This document shows positions 8,107 to 16,355 of a stretch of 64,000 bases of DNA, piece after piece. Below the pieces are notes generated by a model. The model had not been told where the DNA came from. It searched no databases and saw only the letters and a list, made by a program, of their open reading frames with translations. Where the stretch lies: assembly GCA_963715285.1 (NCBI GenBank), contig CAVQRU010000009.1:124001-188000 (forward strand), written 5' to 3'. The translations under genes and the position numbers were made by a program. Source of the DNA: Sva-07 sp963715285 (lineage in GTDB: Bacteria; Actinomycetota; Acidimicrobiia; Acidimicrobiales; Ilumatobacteraceae). Each line of letters starts with the position of its first letter. Position 1 is the stretch's first letter.

Positions 8107-9411
8107 GTGTCGGACCGGAGGATGACGTTGGGATGGCGCCCACCGTCGTTCGACATACGCAGCGAGGAATTCCGAGATCTCGTTCGGCGATCCCGCGAGG
8201 TGGTCCTGTTGGCGGCGATCACGGGATCGGTCACCGGGCTCGTCGTCCGGTTCTTCGAGTACGTCGTGGTCGAGGTGCTGTTCCATGTCGTGATCGAGGG
8301 ACCGCTGTGGTTCGGGGCGATCGCTCCCGGCATCGGTCTCGCGCTGTCGGCGATCCTGCTGCGGACGCTCGGCAACGGTGCGTCGTCGGCGACCGCCGAC
8401 GAGTACCTCCGGGCGTTCCACGATCCCGAGTACCCGTTGCGGCCGCGAGCCTTCATGGGGCGCATGGCCGCGGCGGTCACCACACTCGGCTTCGGCGGAC
8501 CGATGGGTCTGGAGGGCCCGTCGATCTACGGCGGCTCCGCCCTCGGGGCGATGATCCAGCGGCGGTTGCCCGCCGCATTCCGCGGCGCAGACCACCGGAC
8601 CCTCCTCGTTGCCGGAGCGGCTGCCGGTGTCGCCGCGATCTTCAAGGCGCCGGCCACCGGGGCGATCTTCGCCCTCGAGGTGCCGTTCCGTGATCAGATG
8701 GCTCGCCGCATGCTGCTGCCGGCGCTCGTCGCGAGCGCGTCGGGGTACCTCGTCTTCGTGGCGCTCAGCAACGTGCGTCCGATCTTCACGTTCGAGAACG
8801 ACGGTGGAGCCGCGTTCGAGTACAAGGACCTGGCCGGAGCGATCCTGATCGGTGTCTGCTGCGCGGTCGGTGCGCGGATGTTCTCCCGCATGATCCGGTA
8901 CGCCAAGGGATTCACCTTGCGCCCCATCGTGCTGCGGGTGGTGCTCGCCAGTGCACTGCTCGCGTTGCTGTTCGTGATCAGCCGTGGCCTCACCGGTGAG
9001 AGCCTCACGATCGGCTCCGGCTACGAAGTGATCCGATGGTTGTCCGAGGAACACGCCCTGTGGCTGCTCGCAGCGGTGCTCGTGCTCCGCTGTCTCGCCA
9101 CGGCGACCACCGTGGCCGGTGGCGGCGTCGGTGGCCTCTTCATCCCGCTCGTCGTCGGTGGAGCGATCGTCGGCAGAGGTGTCGGCGACCTCGTGAACCC
9201 GCTCGATCCCACGCTGTACGTGCTGCTGGGAATGGCGGCGTTCCTCGGGGCCGGCTACCGCGTGCCGCTCGCCGCGGTGATGTTCGTCGCGGAGACCACG
9301 GGGCAACCGGGCTTCATCGTGCCGGCGCTGTTCGCAGCCGTCGCTGCGGAGTTGGTGATGGGCCAGCAGTCGATCACCACGTTCCAGCGTTCCCCCGAGA
9401 GCACGAGCTGA
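8107..9411 (+). CDS. ClC-family chloride channel/transporter
   Basis: A 434-residue polytopic membrane protein. Selectivity-filter motifs are clear: GLEGPSIYGG near residue 138, with the gating glutamate, and GGGVGGLFIP near residue 340, the GxFxP motif. The C-terminal AAELVMGQQSIT segment closes the ClC core. There are no CBS domains, so this is the short prokaryotic form. Retention of the gating Glu fits either an H+/Cl- antiporter or a gated channel. It is followed after one base by the carboxyltransferase gene at 9413, which suggests co-transcription although no functional link is obvious. Confidence 0.92.
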   Translation: MSDRRMTLGWRPPSFDIRSEEFRDLVRRSREVVLLAAITGSVTGLVVRFFEYVVVEVLFHVVIEGPLWFGAIAPGIGLALSAILLRTLGNGASSATADEYLRAFHDPEYPLRPRAFMGRMAAAVTTLGFGGPMGLEGPSIYGGSALGAMIQRRLPAAFRGADHRTLLVAGAAAGVAAIFKAPATGAIFALEVPFRDQMARRMLLPALVASASGYLVFVALSNVRPIFTFENDGGAAFEYKDLAGAILIGVCCAVGARMFSRMIRYAKGFTLRPIVLRVVLASALLALLFVISRGLTGESLTIGSGYEVIRWLSEEHALWLLAAVLVLRCLATATTVAGGGVGGLFIPLVVGGAIVGRGVGDLVNPLDPTLYVLLGMAAFLGAGYRVPLAAVMFVAETTGQPGFIVPALFAAVAAELVMGQQSITTFQRSPESTS

Positions 9412-9412
9412 C

Positions 9413-11284
9413 GTGAGCGCAGCCCCGATGAGCCTCGCCGTCGCATCGGAACTCCAGGGCACGATCATCGGGCTCTTCGTCGACGTCGGCGCCACCGTGC
9501 GCAACGGTGAGGTGCTCGCCCTGGTGGAGTCGATGAAGATGCACCACGAGATCACCGCTCCCGCTGCCGGGGTGGTCGAGGCGGTGGGGGTGAGCGACGG
9601 GGACACGGTGGCAGCCGGCCAGTTGCTGTTCCGGATCACCGAGCAGGCGGCGTCGGCGGCGCTCGACGACGACGTGCGGGCAGCGCCCGTCGGGCCGGTC
9701 GGACTCGAGCGTGACGATCTCCGCGAAGTGCTCGCCCGCCACGCCGTCGGGCTCGACGACCAACGGCCCGATGCGGTGGCACGGCGCCGCAAGCGCGGCC
9801 GTCGGACCGCCCGCGAGAACATCGCCGATCTGGTCGACGCCGAGACGTTCGTCGAGTACGGACCGCTGGTGATCGCGGCGCAGCGCCGTCGCCGCACGGT
9901 CGACGACCTGATTGCGGCGACACCCGCTGACGGTCTGATCGGCGGGATCGGCGACGTCAACGGTGAGTTGTTCGGTGACTCGTCGCGCTCGGTGAAGTGC
10001 GTCGCCGTGTCGTACGACTACACGGTGCTCGCGGGAACGCAGGGGACGCAGAACCATCGGAAGAAGGACCGCCTCTTCGAGGTCGCCGAGCAGCTCCGCA
10101 TCCCCATCGTGTTCTTCACCGAGGGTGGAGGGGGTCGACCGGGCGACACCGACGGCCTCGGGGTCAGCGGCCTCGACTGCCTCGCATTCCGCTGGTTCGC
10201 GGAGCTGTCGGGCACGGTTCCGCTGGTCGGGATCGCTTCGGGCTACTGCTTCGCCGGCAACGCGGCGATCCTCGGGTGTTGCGACGTCGTGATCGCCACC
10301 GAGGACTCGAACATCGGCATGGGCGGCCCCGCGATGATCGAGGGTGGTGGTCTCGGCGTGTTCGAGCCAACGGCGATCGGTCCGATCGACGTGCAGCGTT
10401 CCAACGGCGTCGTCGATGTCGTCGTCGCCGACGAGGCGGAAGCGGTCCGCGTGGCCAAGCAGTACCTGTCGTACTTCCAGGGGCGGACCTCGTCGTGGGA
10501 GGCTCCGGACCAGGAGGCACTGCGCGACGTCGTGCCGGTCGACCGCCTTCGCGCCTACGACATCCGTACGGCGATCGACGGGTTGTTCGACGTCGGCTCG
10601 GTCCTCGAACTGCGGCGGGAGTTCGGCATCGGCATGGTGACCGCACTCGCCCGCCTCGAGGGTCGCCCCGTCGGCGTGGTGGCGAACAACCCGGGCCATC
10701 TCGCCGGGGCGATCGATTCCGATGGCGCCGACAAGGCTGCACGATTCCTGCAGCTCTGCGACGCGTTCGGCCTGCCGGTCGTCACGTTGGTCGACACGCC
10801 CGGCATGATGGTGGGCCCGGACGTCGAAGCGACCGCGCTGGTCCGGCACTGCAGCCGGTTGTTCGTCACCGGGGCGAACCTGTCGGTACCGATGGTGTCG
10901 ATCGTCACCCGGAAGTCGTACGGGCTCGGGGCCCAGGCGATGATGGGCGGCACCACCAAGGCGCCGCTCGCGTGCCTGGCGTGGCCGACCGGCGAGTTCG
11001 GCGGCATGGGCCTCGAGGGCGCGGTTCGCCTCGGCTACCGCAAAGAGCTCGAGGCGGTCACCGACGACGCCGAACGCGACGTGCTGTTCCGCGAGATGGT
11101 CGATCGCCTCTACGAGCACGGCAAGGCGGTCAGCGTCGCGACCCACTTCGAGATCGACGACGTGATCGACCCCGCCGACACCCGTCGATGGCTGACCACG
11201 CTGTTCGACGCTGCGCCGGAGACCCACCGAGCCGCCGTCGATCCGATGGCGCCCCCGCGCCGCCCCAACATCGACACCTGGTGA
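9413..11284 (+). CDS. Biotin-carrier/carboxyltransferase fusion without biotin carboxylase domain
   Basis: A 623-residue protein. Residues ~8-78 form a biotinyl/lipoyl domain with the biotinylation motif ESMKMHHE (canonical form E-A/S-M-K-M). The rest is an acyl-CoA carboxyltransferase: VEYGPLVIAAQ, YTVLAGTQGTQNH, GGGGRPGDTDG, IGMGGPAMIEGGG, the N-terminal half ending YLSYFQG, and the C-terminal half with DTPGMMVGP. The carboxyltransferase part resembles the C-terminal section of large three-domain carboxylases (BC-BCCP-CT), but the biotin carboxylase section is absent and the preceding gene is a ClC channel. It would need a carboxylase subunit in trans; one is encoded at 32003. An alternative start is ATG 9428. 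Confidence 0.85.
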   Translation: MSAAPMSLAVASELQGTIIGLFVDVGATVRNGEVLALVESMKMHHEITAPAAGVVEAVGVSDGDTVAAGQLLFRITEQAASAALDDDVRAAPVGPVGLERDDLREVLARHAVGLDDQRPDAVARRRKRGRRTARENIADLVDAETFVEYGPLVIAAQRRRRTVDDLIAATPADGLIGGIGDVNGELFGDSSRSVKCVAVSYDYTVLAGTQGTQNHRKKDRLFEVAEQLRIPIVFFTEGGGGRPGDTDGLGVSGLDCLAFRWFAELSGTVPLVGIASGYCFAGNAAILGCCDVVIATEDSNIGMGGPAMIEGGGLGVFEPTAIGPIDVQRSNGVVDVVVADEAEAVRVAKQYLSYFQGRTSSWEAPDQEALRDVVPVDRLRAYDIRTAIDGLFDVGSVLELRREFGIGMVTALARLEGRPVGVVANNPGHLAGAIDSDGADKAARFLQLCDAFGLPVVTLVDTPGMMVGPDVEATALVRHCSRLFVTGANLSVPMVSIVTRKSYGLGAQAMMGGTTKAPLACLAWPTGEFGGMGLEGAVRLGYRKELEAVTDDAERDVLFREMVDRLYEHGKAVSVATHFEIDDVIDPADTRRWLTTLFDAAPETHRAAVDPMAPPRRPNIDTW

Positions 11285-11331
11285 GCGCTGCATCCGGTGT
11301 TGCAGCTGGGGCCGGATCCCAGACGTGATGC

Positions 11332-12324
11332 TCAGGCGCCGCAGCCGGTGACCAACACCTCGGTGAGCTCGGCGCCGTCGTACTCGTAGATCACGACGGA
11401 CGCGCCCTCGTAGTACCAGGCGTGCACGGCGACCTCCATGCGTCCGTCGCCGTTGTAGTCGGCCACGTCGATCACTCGGAACCGCTCGATCAACGGGAAG
11501 CCGTCGGGCTCGAGCTCCAGGTCGACGACGGCCTGGAGCGTGGTGGACGAGTTGCGCGTGAGCGTGTCGATCAGGAGGATCGACGACAGGTCGCCGGGTG
11601 TGCCGGGTACGCCGGGCCCCGCACCCGCCTGGACGTACTCGAAGGCGACGAGTGCCTCGTCGTCGCCGTCGCCGTCGAGGTCGGCGACCACGAGCTGCTC
11701 GACGGTGCCGAGCGTCGCGTCGACCGGCTCCCCGTCGAAGGCGGCGATGCCGATCTCGTCGTAGCCGGCGGGGGCGCTGGAGGTGACGGCGATCGGCCGC
11801 GGCCGCAGCGGCCACGACGGTGCGGTGAGTGCCACGGCGCCGTACCCGAAGCCCGGAGGCTCCGGCGCCGCGACCTCCAGGTCGATCGAGGGGCCGACGC
11901 GACCGTCGAAGCACGCCTCGACGAGGGCGCCGGTGTCGGCGGTCGCCTCGCCGTCGAGATTGGACACGACCATCGGGGTCCCCGGTTCGATCGAGGGTGG
12001 GGTCGGGTCCTCCGCGGAGGCGGAATCGTCTTCCTGCCATCGATCGACCTGCCAGGCACCGATCGACAGCCAACCGCCTCCTCCACCGCCGATGAACAAC
12101 GGCACCGCCACCGCAGCGGGACCCGCGGGGAGCGTCGTGGGTGGCGCGGTGGTCGACGTCGACGTCGTCGTCGTGGACGGCGCCGTGGTGGTGGTCGTCG
12201 TGGTGGTCGTCGTCGACGTCGTCGACGTGAGCGTCGGTCCCGGGTTCGACGCCTCCTCGGTCGTACAGGCCGCCAGGACGGCGAGCACTGCCGTGGTGAG
12301 TCCCGCGAGACGGCGAGAGATCAT
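11332..12324 (-). CDS. Secreted lipoprotein with Thr-rich linker and acidic DxDxDG repeats
   Basis: A 330-residue protein with a lipoprotein signal (Arg-rich start, hydrophobic stretch, lipobox LAAC at about residue 20). A low-complexity Thr/Ser/Pro linker follows (about residues 28-70) and then a globular region. Two segments, DLDGDGDDEALV and DYNGDGRMEVAV, resemble calcium-binding FG-GAP/VCBS repeat loops, suggesting a partial beta-propeller. No catalytic motif was recognised. The ATG at 12324 overlaps the stop of the metallo-hydrolase gene (ATGA). Probably membrane-anchored on the outer face; function unknown. Confidence 0.75.
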   Translation of the reverse strand: MISRRLAGLTTAVLAVLAACTTEEASNPGPTLTSTTSTTTTTTTTTTAPSTTTTSTSTTAPPTTLPAGPAAVAVPLFIGGGGGGWLSIGAWQVDRWQEDDSASAEDPTPPSIEPGTPMVVSNLDGEATADTGALVEACFDGRVGPSIDLEVAAPEPPGFGYGAVALTAPSWPLRPRPIAVTSSAPAGYDEIGIAAFDGEPVDATLGTVEQLVVADLDGDGDDEALVAFEYVQAGAGPGVPGTPGDLSSILLIDTLTRNSSTTLQAVVDLELEPDGFPLIERFRVIDVADYNGDGRMEVAVHAWYYEGASVVIYEYDGAELTEVLVTGCGA

Positions 12325-13073
12325 CGGCTGGCCACCGTCATCGAGTCGCCCGGGGCGAGGAGGCCGAGGCGGTGCAGGTGGTCGATCGCGTCGAGTTCGG
12401 TGCGCAGCTCGGTGGGTGGTGCATCGAACCATCGGGGAAGACGTCGTCGGCCATCCTCGGGAGCGTACGTTCCCCAGTGGATCGGCACGAGTACCCCCGG
12501 TCGGATCAGCTGGGTCGCCTGCGCAGCGCGTTCGGGGTTCAGGTGCCCCTCGCCGAGGCTCGATCCCCAGCCCCAGATCGGCAGCAGCGCGACGTCGATG
12601 TCGCCGAGGTCGGCCATCTCGTCGAACAGGTCGGTGTCACCGGGGAAGTAGATGCGCCGGCCCGAGCCGTCGACGACGAAGCCGACCGGTTCGGCGCTCA
12701 CGCGCGAGTGCGGGCCGCGGCCGTGTTTGTGAGCCGCTCGGACCACCTCGACCGTCACGGGACCGGACTCGATCCGGTCGCCGACTCGCACCTCGGTGAC
12801 ATCGGCGAAGCCGGCCTTGTGCAACAGCCGCGCCGAACCGGCAGGCGTGAGCACTCGAGCTGTCGGCCGGAGCCGTTTCAACGACGGCAGGTGCAAGTGG
12901 TCGAGGTGGACGTGCGACAGCAGGATCAGGTCGATGTCGTGTTGATCGGCGTCCGGCACCGGCGTTCGCCGGCGGAGGTGGGCGACCCGACGGGTGAGCA
13001 GCGGGTCGGTGAGCACCCGGTAGCCGTCGAAGTCGACCAGCGTCGTGGCATGGCCGACCCAGGTGAGCTCCAT
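12321..13073 (-). CDS. Metallo-beta-lactamase-fold hydrolase (UlaG-like)
   Basis: A 250-residue protein with the metal-binding HVHLDH motif near residue 55, a PGDTDLFD metal-ligand segment near residue 143, and PIHWGTYAP providing the last histidine. This is the UlaG/NAPE-PLD-type branch, whose members cleave phosphodiesters or lactones; the substrate cannot be read from sequence. The start region is triplicated (see the repeat at 13062). Only the third ATG continues beyond four codons. It is translationally coupled to the lipoprotein gene downstream. Confidence 0.85.
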   Translation of the reverse strand: MELTWVGHATTLVDFDGYRVLTDPLLTRRVAHLRRRTPVPDADQHDIDLILLSHVHLDHLHLPSLKRLRPTARVLTPAGSARLLHKAGFADVTEVRVGDRIESGPVTVEVVRAAHKHGRGPHSRVSAEPVGFVVDGSGRRIYFPGDTDLFDEMADLGDIDVALLPIWGWGSSLGEGHLNPERAAQATQLIRPGVLVPIHWGTYAPEDGRRRLPRWFDAPPTELRTELDAIDHLHRLGLLAPGDSMTVASR

Positions 13074-13109
13074 GTCAGGTGAGCTCCATGTCAGGTCAGC
13101 TCCATGTCA
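13062..13109 (-). repeat. Triplicated stop/start unit creating two 4-codon minigenes
   Basis: Three 16-nt units, TGACATGGAGCTCACC (the first with one G for C), run in tandem on the minus strand. The first TGA is the stop of the phosphodiesterase gene. ATG 13105 and ATG 13089 each encode MELT and then stop; ATG 13073 opens the real hydrolase gene with MELTW. Every stop lies one base before the next ATG, so the row looks suited to termination-reinitiation. Confidence 0.85.
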
Positions 13110-15257
13110 GCCGTCGGTGGCGATCGCAGGGATCGGTGTGTTCGCCGGCGCCTCGGGAACCGACCACGGTGGCGGCGCGGTGCCGTCGTTGATGGCGGCC
13201 ATCCACCCCTTGAACAGGTGGTGGACGGTCGCCGCGCCGACGATCGGTTCGTCGGGAAGGTCGAATCCAGCGGGGAAGAGCAGGAAGGGGTGTGTCTGAT
13301 TCCCGCCCATGCCGCCGTGGAACCCGATCAGTTCTTCGAAGGCCGCACCTTCGTCGGCGTGGGGATCGTAGAAGCTGTTGACCAGGATGTCCGGAGCGTT
13401 GACGAACGAGTGGGTCCGCCGGAGATGGTCGGCCGCATTCGGTCCGAACCCGATCAACGGATCCTCGCCCTCGACGTGGTCGTCGGAGAGGTATCGGATC
13501 CCGGCCCCGCCGATCACGAGCCCACCCAAGTTCTCGGAGTTCACGAGGACGAAGCCGATGCCCGGGTGCTGGGCGAGCCCGGCGATCAGCCCGGGGAACC
13601 GTGTTCCCATCTGCTCCACCGAGGCGCGGCCCTCGATGTCGGTGAACGAGATCAGCCCGAGATTGCCGGACGCGAGGACGATCACGTCGGACTCGCCGGT
13701 CGTGTCGGTTCCACTCGCCTGGGCCTTCTCGTCGGCGAAGGCCGGGCCGAGCACGACGTCGCCGTCGACGAGACGGTTGCGGGTGACGACGGCGAGCAGC
13801 TTGCCGACTCGGCTGTCCTTGTCACGGACCGCTTCGGTCAGCGCGCCGTTGAGATTCCCCCAACCCTCCGATGACATCTCGGGTACGGCGATTTCGACGT
13901 CGGCCTCGATCAGCGAGTCGACGAGGTCCTTCAACGACCGGTCGTAGCGCTGCAGGAACGTCGCGCCCTGGGTCTGGCCGTGGTCGGACAGGATCACGAC
14001 GTGATAGGGACGCGGAGCCTCGTCGATCGCGTACTCGAGGCGGGCGAACTGTGCGTCGAGCCGTCGCAGCGTGTCGAGGGCGGTTGGTGCGAAGAGCCCC
14101 GAGTGGTGGGCGACCTCGTCGTAGCCGACGAAGTCCGCATAGGCCGACGGGACGCCACGGTAGACGTCGCTCATCAGGGTGTAGATCGTGAGATCTCGCA
14201 ACGCCGTGGTGGTGGCCGCTCGCAGCAGCGGGTAGATCCCGCCTCGCTTCAGCCGGGGCTCGATGCCCTGGCGTCGGGTACGTCGCCGGTCGACGACCTC
14301 GCGCCACGCATCAGCGAACGTCAACGCGATGAGTCTGCTGATGGCGTACGGGTCGGACAAGAAGTAGTTGGCGGCATGGTGGCTGTGCTTCGACTTGTCG
14401 AGCAGCGTGCTGAACGTGATTGCCGAATCGGTGCTGTCGCCGGAGAACACGTTCGACCGCGAGACGCCGCCGTCGACGAGGAGCCCGTGGCCGTCGGACT
14501 GACGCGCCTCGATCTCGGCTGCGTCGCGGGGACGGTTGGAGGTGAAGACCTTGCCGGCCTCCTTGTCGTACCACCGGAAGGCCGGCATGTTGTGGTTGTT
14601 GCCGTGGAGGATGCCGGCCTGGCTGGCGCCGGTCTGCGACGAGAGGTCGCATTCCCATCCCGTGATGCGGTGCGATCCCGAGCGGACCCATCTCGCCAGG
14701 GTCGGGGCGTGGCCGTCGGCGAGCGCCTGGCGGAGTACGGGCTCGGCGAGACCGTCGATCTGGATGAACAGGATCCCCGGGACGTCGGTCGGCGTGGGGG
14801 GCTCGAGTCGGTTGACCATGCGGCGAACGGTCTGGCGTTGCCAGACGGCGTCGTCGTCGATCGACAGCCAGTTGCTCAGGACGATGCCGACGACCGTCAT
14901 GACGAACGCGGCCGCGACCGCTTCCCACAGCGTGTCGATCGTGAGACCGTCGAGAACGTCGGCGGTCAACAGCAGGAGCAGGCCGTTGGCGACCAGGCCG
15001 AGGAGGCCGGCAGTCCAGAGGATGAGGCGCGAGAAGTACCGCGAGATGATCGGCCAGATCACGGCATTGAGCACCGAGATGACCGCGGCGGAGAGCAGCG
15101 CCGTTCCGAAGTCGGCGATGGAGATGCCCGGGAGGACCCAGGCGGTGAACCAGAAGCTGAGCGCCGTGATGAGGAACTCGATCGCGTGGCGACGAAGCGG
15201 CACGCCACGAAATGTCACGAGGATCCTCCGCTGGCTGGAGTCGGTTCGGCTCGGCAC
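13107..15257 (-). CDS. Membrane protein fusing a holin-like TM region to an alkaline-phosphatase-superfamily domain
   Basis: A 716-residue protein. Residues ~25-130 hold four hydrophobic segments resembling the small mycobacterial-type phage-holin superfamily IV. From ~155 there is a type I phosphodiesterase/nucleotide pyrophosphatase-like domain: FIQIDGLAEPVL with the first metal Asp, an SSQTGASQAG nucleophile region, DFVGYDEVAHHSG, and LSDHGQTQG with the Asp/His metal ligands. Likely a membrane-anchored phosphodiesterase or phosphotransferase acting on lipids or envelope polymers. The GTG at 15257 is preceded by TAGCCT at 6 nt. An alternative GTG at 15218 has GGAGG six bases upstream. Confidence 0.78.
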   Translation of the reverse strand: MPSRTDSSQRRILVTFRGVPLRRHAIEFLITALSFWFTAWVLPGISIADFGTALLSAAVISVLNAVIWPIISRYFSRLILWTAGLLGLVANGLLLLLTADVLDGLTIDTLWEAVAAAFVMTVVGIVLSNWLSIDDDAVWQRQTVRRMVNRLEPPTPTDVPGILFIQIDGLAEPVLRQALADGHAPTLARWVRSGSHRITGWECDLSSQTGASQAGILHGNNHNMPAFRWYDKEAGKVFTSNRPRDAAEIEARQSDGHGLLVDGGVSRSNVFSGDSTDSAITFSTLLDKSKHSHHAANYFLSDPYAISRLIALTFADAWREVVDRRRTRRQGIEPRLKRGGIYPLLRAATTTALRDLTIYTLMSDVYRGVPSAYADFVGYDEVAHHSGLFAPTALDTLRRLDAQFARLEYAIDEAPRPYHVVILSDHGQTQGATFLQRYDRSLKDLVDSLIEADVEIAVPEMSSEGWGNLNGALTEAVRDKDSRVGKLLAVVTRNRLVDGDVVLGPAFADEKAQASGTDTTGESDVIVLASGNLGLISFTDIEGRASVEQMGTRFPGLIAGLAQHPGIGFVLVNSENLGGLVIGGAGIRYLSDDHVEGEDPLIGFGPNAADHLRRTHSFVNAPDILVNSFYDPHADEGAAFEELIGFHGGMGGNQTHPFLLFPAGFDLPDEPIVGAATVHHLFKGWMAAINDGTAPPPWSVPEAPANTPIPAIATDG

Positions 15258-15263
15258 CCTGCC

Positions 15264-15269
15264 AGGCTA
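15264..15269 (-). promoter_or_regulatory. -10 box TAGCCT, 6 nt before GTG 15257
   Basis: Fits the TANNNT-N6-8-start pattern seen at many genes here. The competing GTG at 15218 has a good Shine-Dalgarno, so both starts are possible. Confidence 0.4.
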
Positions 15270-15346
15270 TTCCCAAGTCGTTTGCGTGACGGTTTCGGTG
15301 GCCCGTCCCTCCCGACGTGCAACGCAAACGAGATGTTGCTGGGTGT

Positions 15347-16345
15347 TCAGCCGAGGTCGGGCCAGCGACGCTGCTGCCGACGACGAAGACCGGCGGTGCC
15401 GAGCTTGCGGCGGTCCGCGAGCGCCCAGTCGCGGCGCCATCCGGTGTGGTCCGGACCGGTCAGCGCTGGGCTGGTTCCCGCGGCCGACCGCTGGCGAGCG
15501 GTCCAGAAGTCGGTGATGGCCTCGTCGCCGAGCACCGTGACCGCCGCCTCGATCCGGGCGTTGAACCTGCGGGTCGATTCGTCTGCTTCGGGCCACAGCG
15601 GCGCGCCGAACACGATCTTGGTGCGGCCGGGCTTCGGCCGTTTCATGCCCTTGCCGAAGATGGCGCCGGTGCCGTCGATGAACACCGGGATCACCGGCGC
15701 ACCCGTGCGCGCCGAGAGGTAGGCGGCGCCGCCCCTGAACTCCTGGCCCCAGCCGTCGGGTGATCGACCGCCTTCCGGATAGATCACGAGGCTGTAGCCG
15801 TCGTCGACGAGGCCCTTGATCATGTCCGACGACTTGCGTCCGGTGAGTTCTCGATCGATCGGAATCGCATTGAGCGACAACGCGGACAGCGCCGCCTTCC
15901 ACTTCTTGTCGAAGAAGTAGTCGGCTGCGGCAGCGACGACGAGTTTGTGGCGCCACGCTCGCGGCACCGACCGGATCATCAGCCCGGTGTCGAGATGGCT
16001 GTGGTGATTGGGGGCGAAGATCACCGCCGGCGGATCGTCGAGCGACGTGAGGTCGGCGAGACGATCGGTGCCCAGGATGTCGGGCGAGGCGACCACCCGT
16101 GCCGCCAACCGCACCGGGCCCTCGACGATCGCCGTTCGGACCGAGGACGCCAGCGGTCGGCGGGCCCACTCGGTGTCGTAGTGGGCTCCGAGCCCGGATG
16201 CCTCCGGGGGCACGATGACCCCGCGGGGCACCGTCGGGGCGCGGTAGGGGAATCCGAAGTTGCGCAGCGGGGTGACGGCGCGCCGGACGGCGTCTTCTGC
16301 GGCTCCGGCTGCCCGCTGGGCTCGTCGCAGGTTCTCGTCAGCCAC
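15347..16345 (-). CDS. PlsC-family 1-acyl-glycerol-3-phosphate acyltransferase
   Basis: A 332-residue protein with the acyltransferase motifs NHHSHLD (H-x4-D, ~residue 113), RELTGRKSSD and YPEGGRSPDG (~188-197). It is longer than the minimal PlsC, with an extra N-terminal segment of about 80 residues. The GTG start at 16345 lies 10 nt after the LarA-like gene's stop. As last gene of the reductase/HAD - alcohol dehydrogenase - LarA-like run, it probably esterifies a product of that pathway. The acyl acceptor is unknown. Confidence 0.88.
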   Translation of the reverse strand: MADENLRRAQRAAGAAEDAVRRAVTPLRNFGFPYRAPTVPRGVIVPPEASGLGAHYDTEWARRPLASSVRTAIVEGPVRLAARVVASPDILGTDRLADLTSLDDPPAVIFAPNHHSHLDTGLMIRSVPRAWRHKLVVAAAADYFFDKKWKAALSALSLNAIPIDRELTGRKSSDMIKGLVDDGYSLVIYPEGGRSPDGWGQEFRGGAAYLSARTGAPVIPVFIDGTGAIFGKGMKRPKPGRTKIVFGAPLWPEADESTRRFNARIEAAVTVLGDEAITDFWTARQRSAAGTSPALTGPDHTGWRRDWALADRRKLGTAGLRRRQQRRWPDLG

Positions 16346-16355
16346 GTCGACCGGC

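Noticed and set aside
9374..12073. Very long minus-strand frame (about 900 codons) opposite the carboxyltransferase gene
   Set aside because: Composition is Arg/Asp/His-rich without domains, and it lies antisense to a clear enzyme gene. Such open antisense frames are expected in GC-rich DNA.
12130..12240. Possible CRISPR-like or VNTR array of GTC/GTG triplets
   Set aside because: It is the Thr/Ser-rich linker of the lipoprotein at 11332-12324, with irregular triplets and no spacers. No CRISPR array was seen anywhere.
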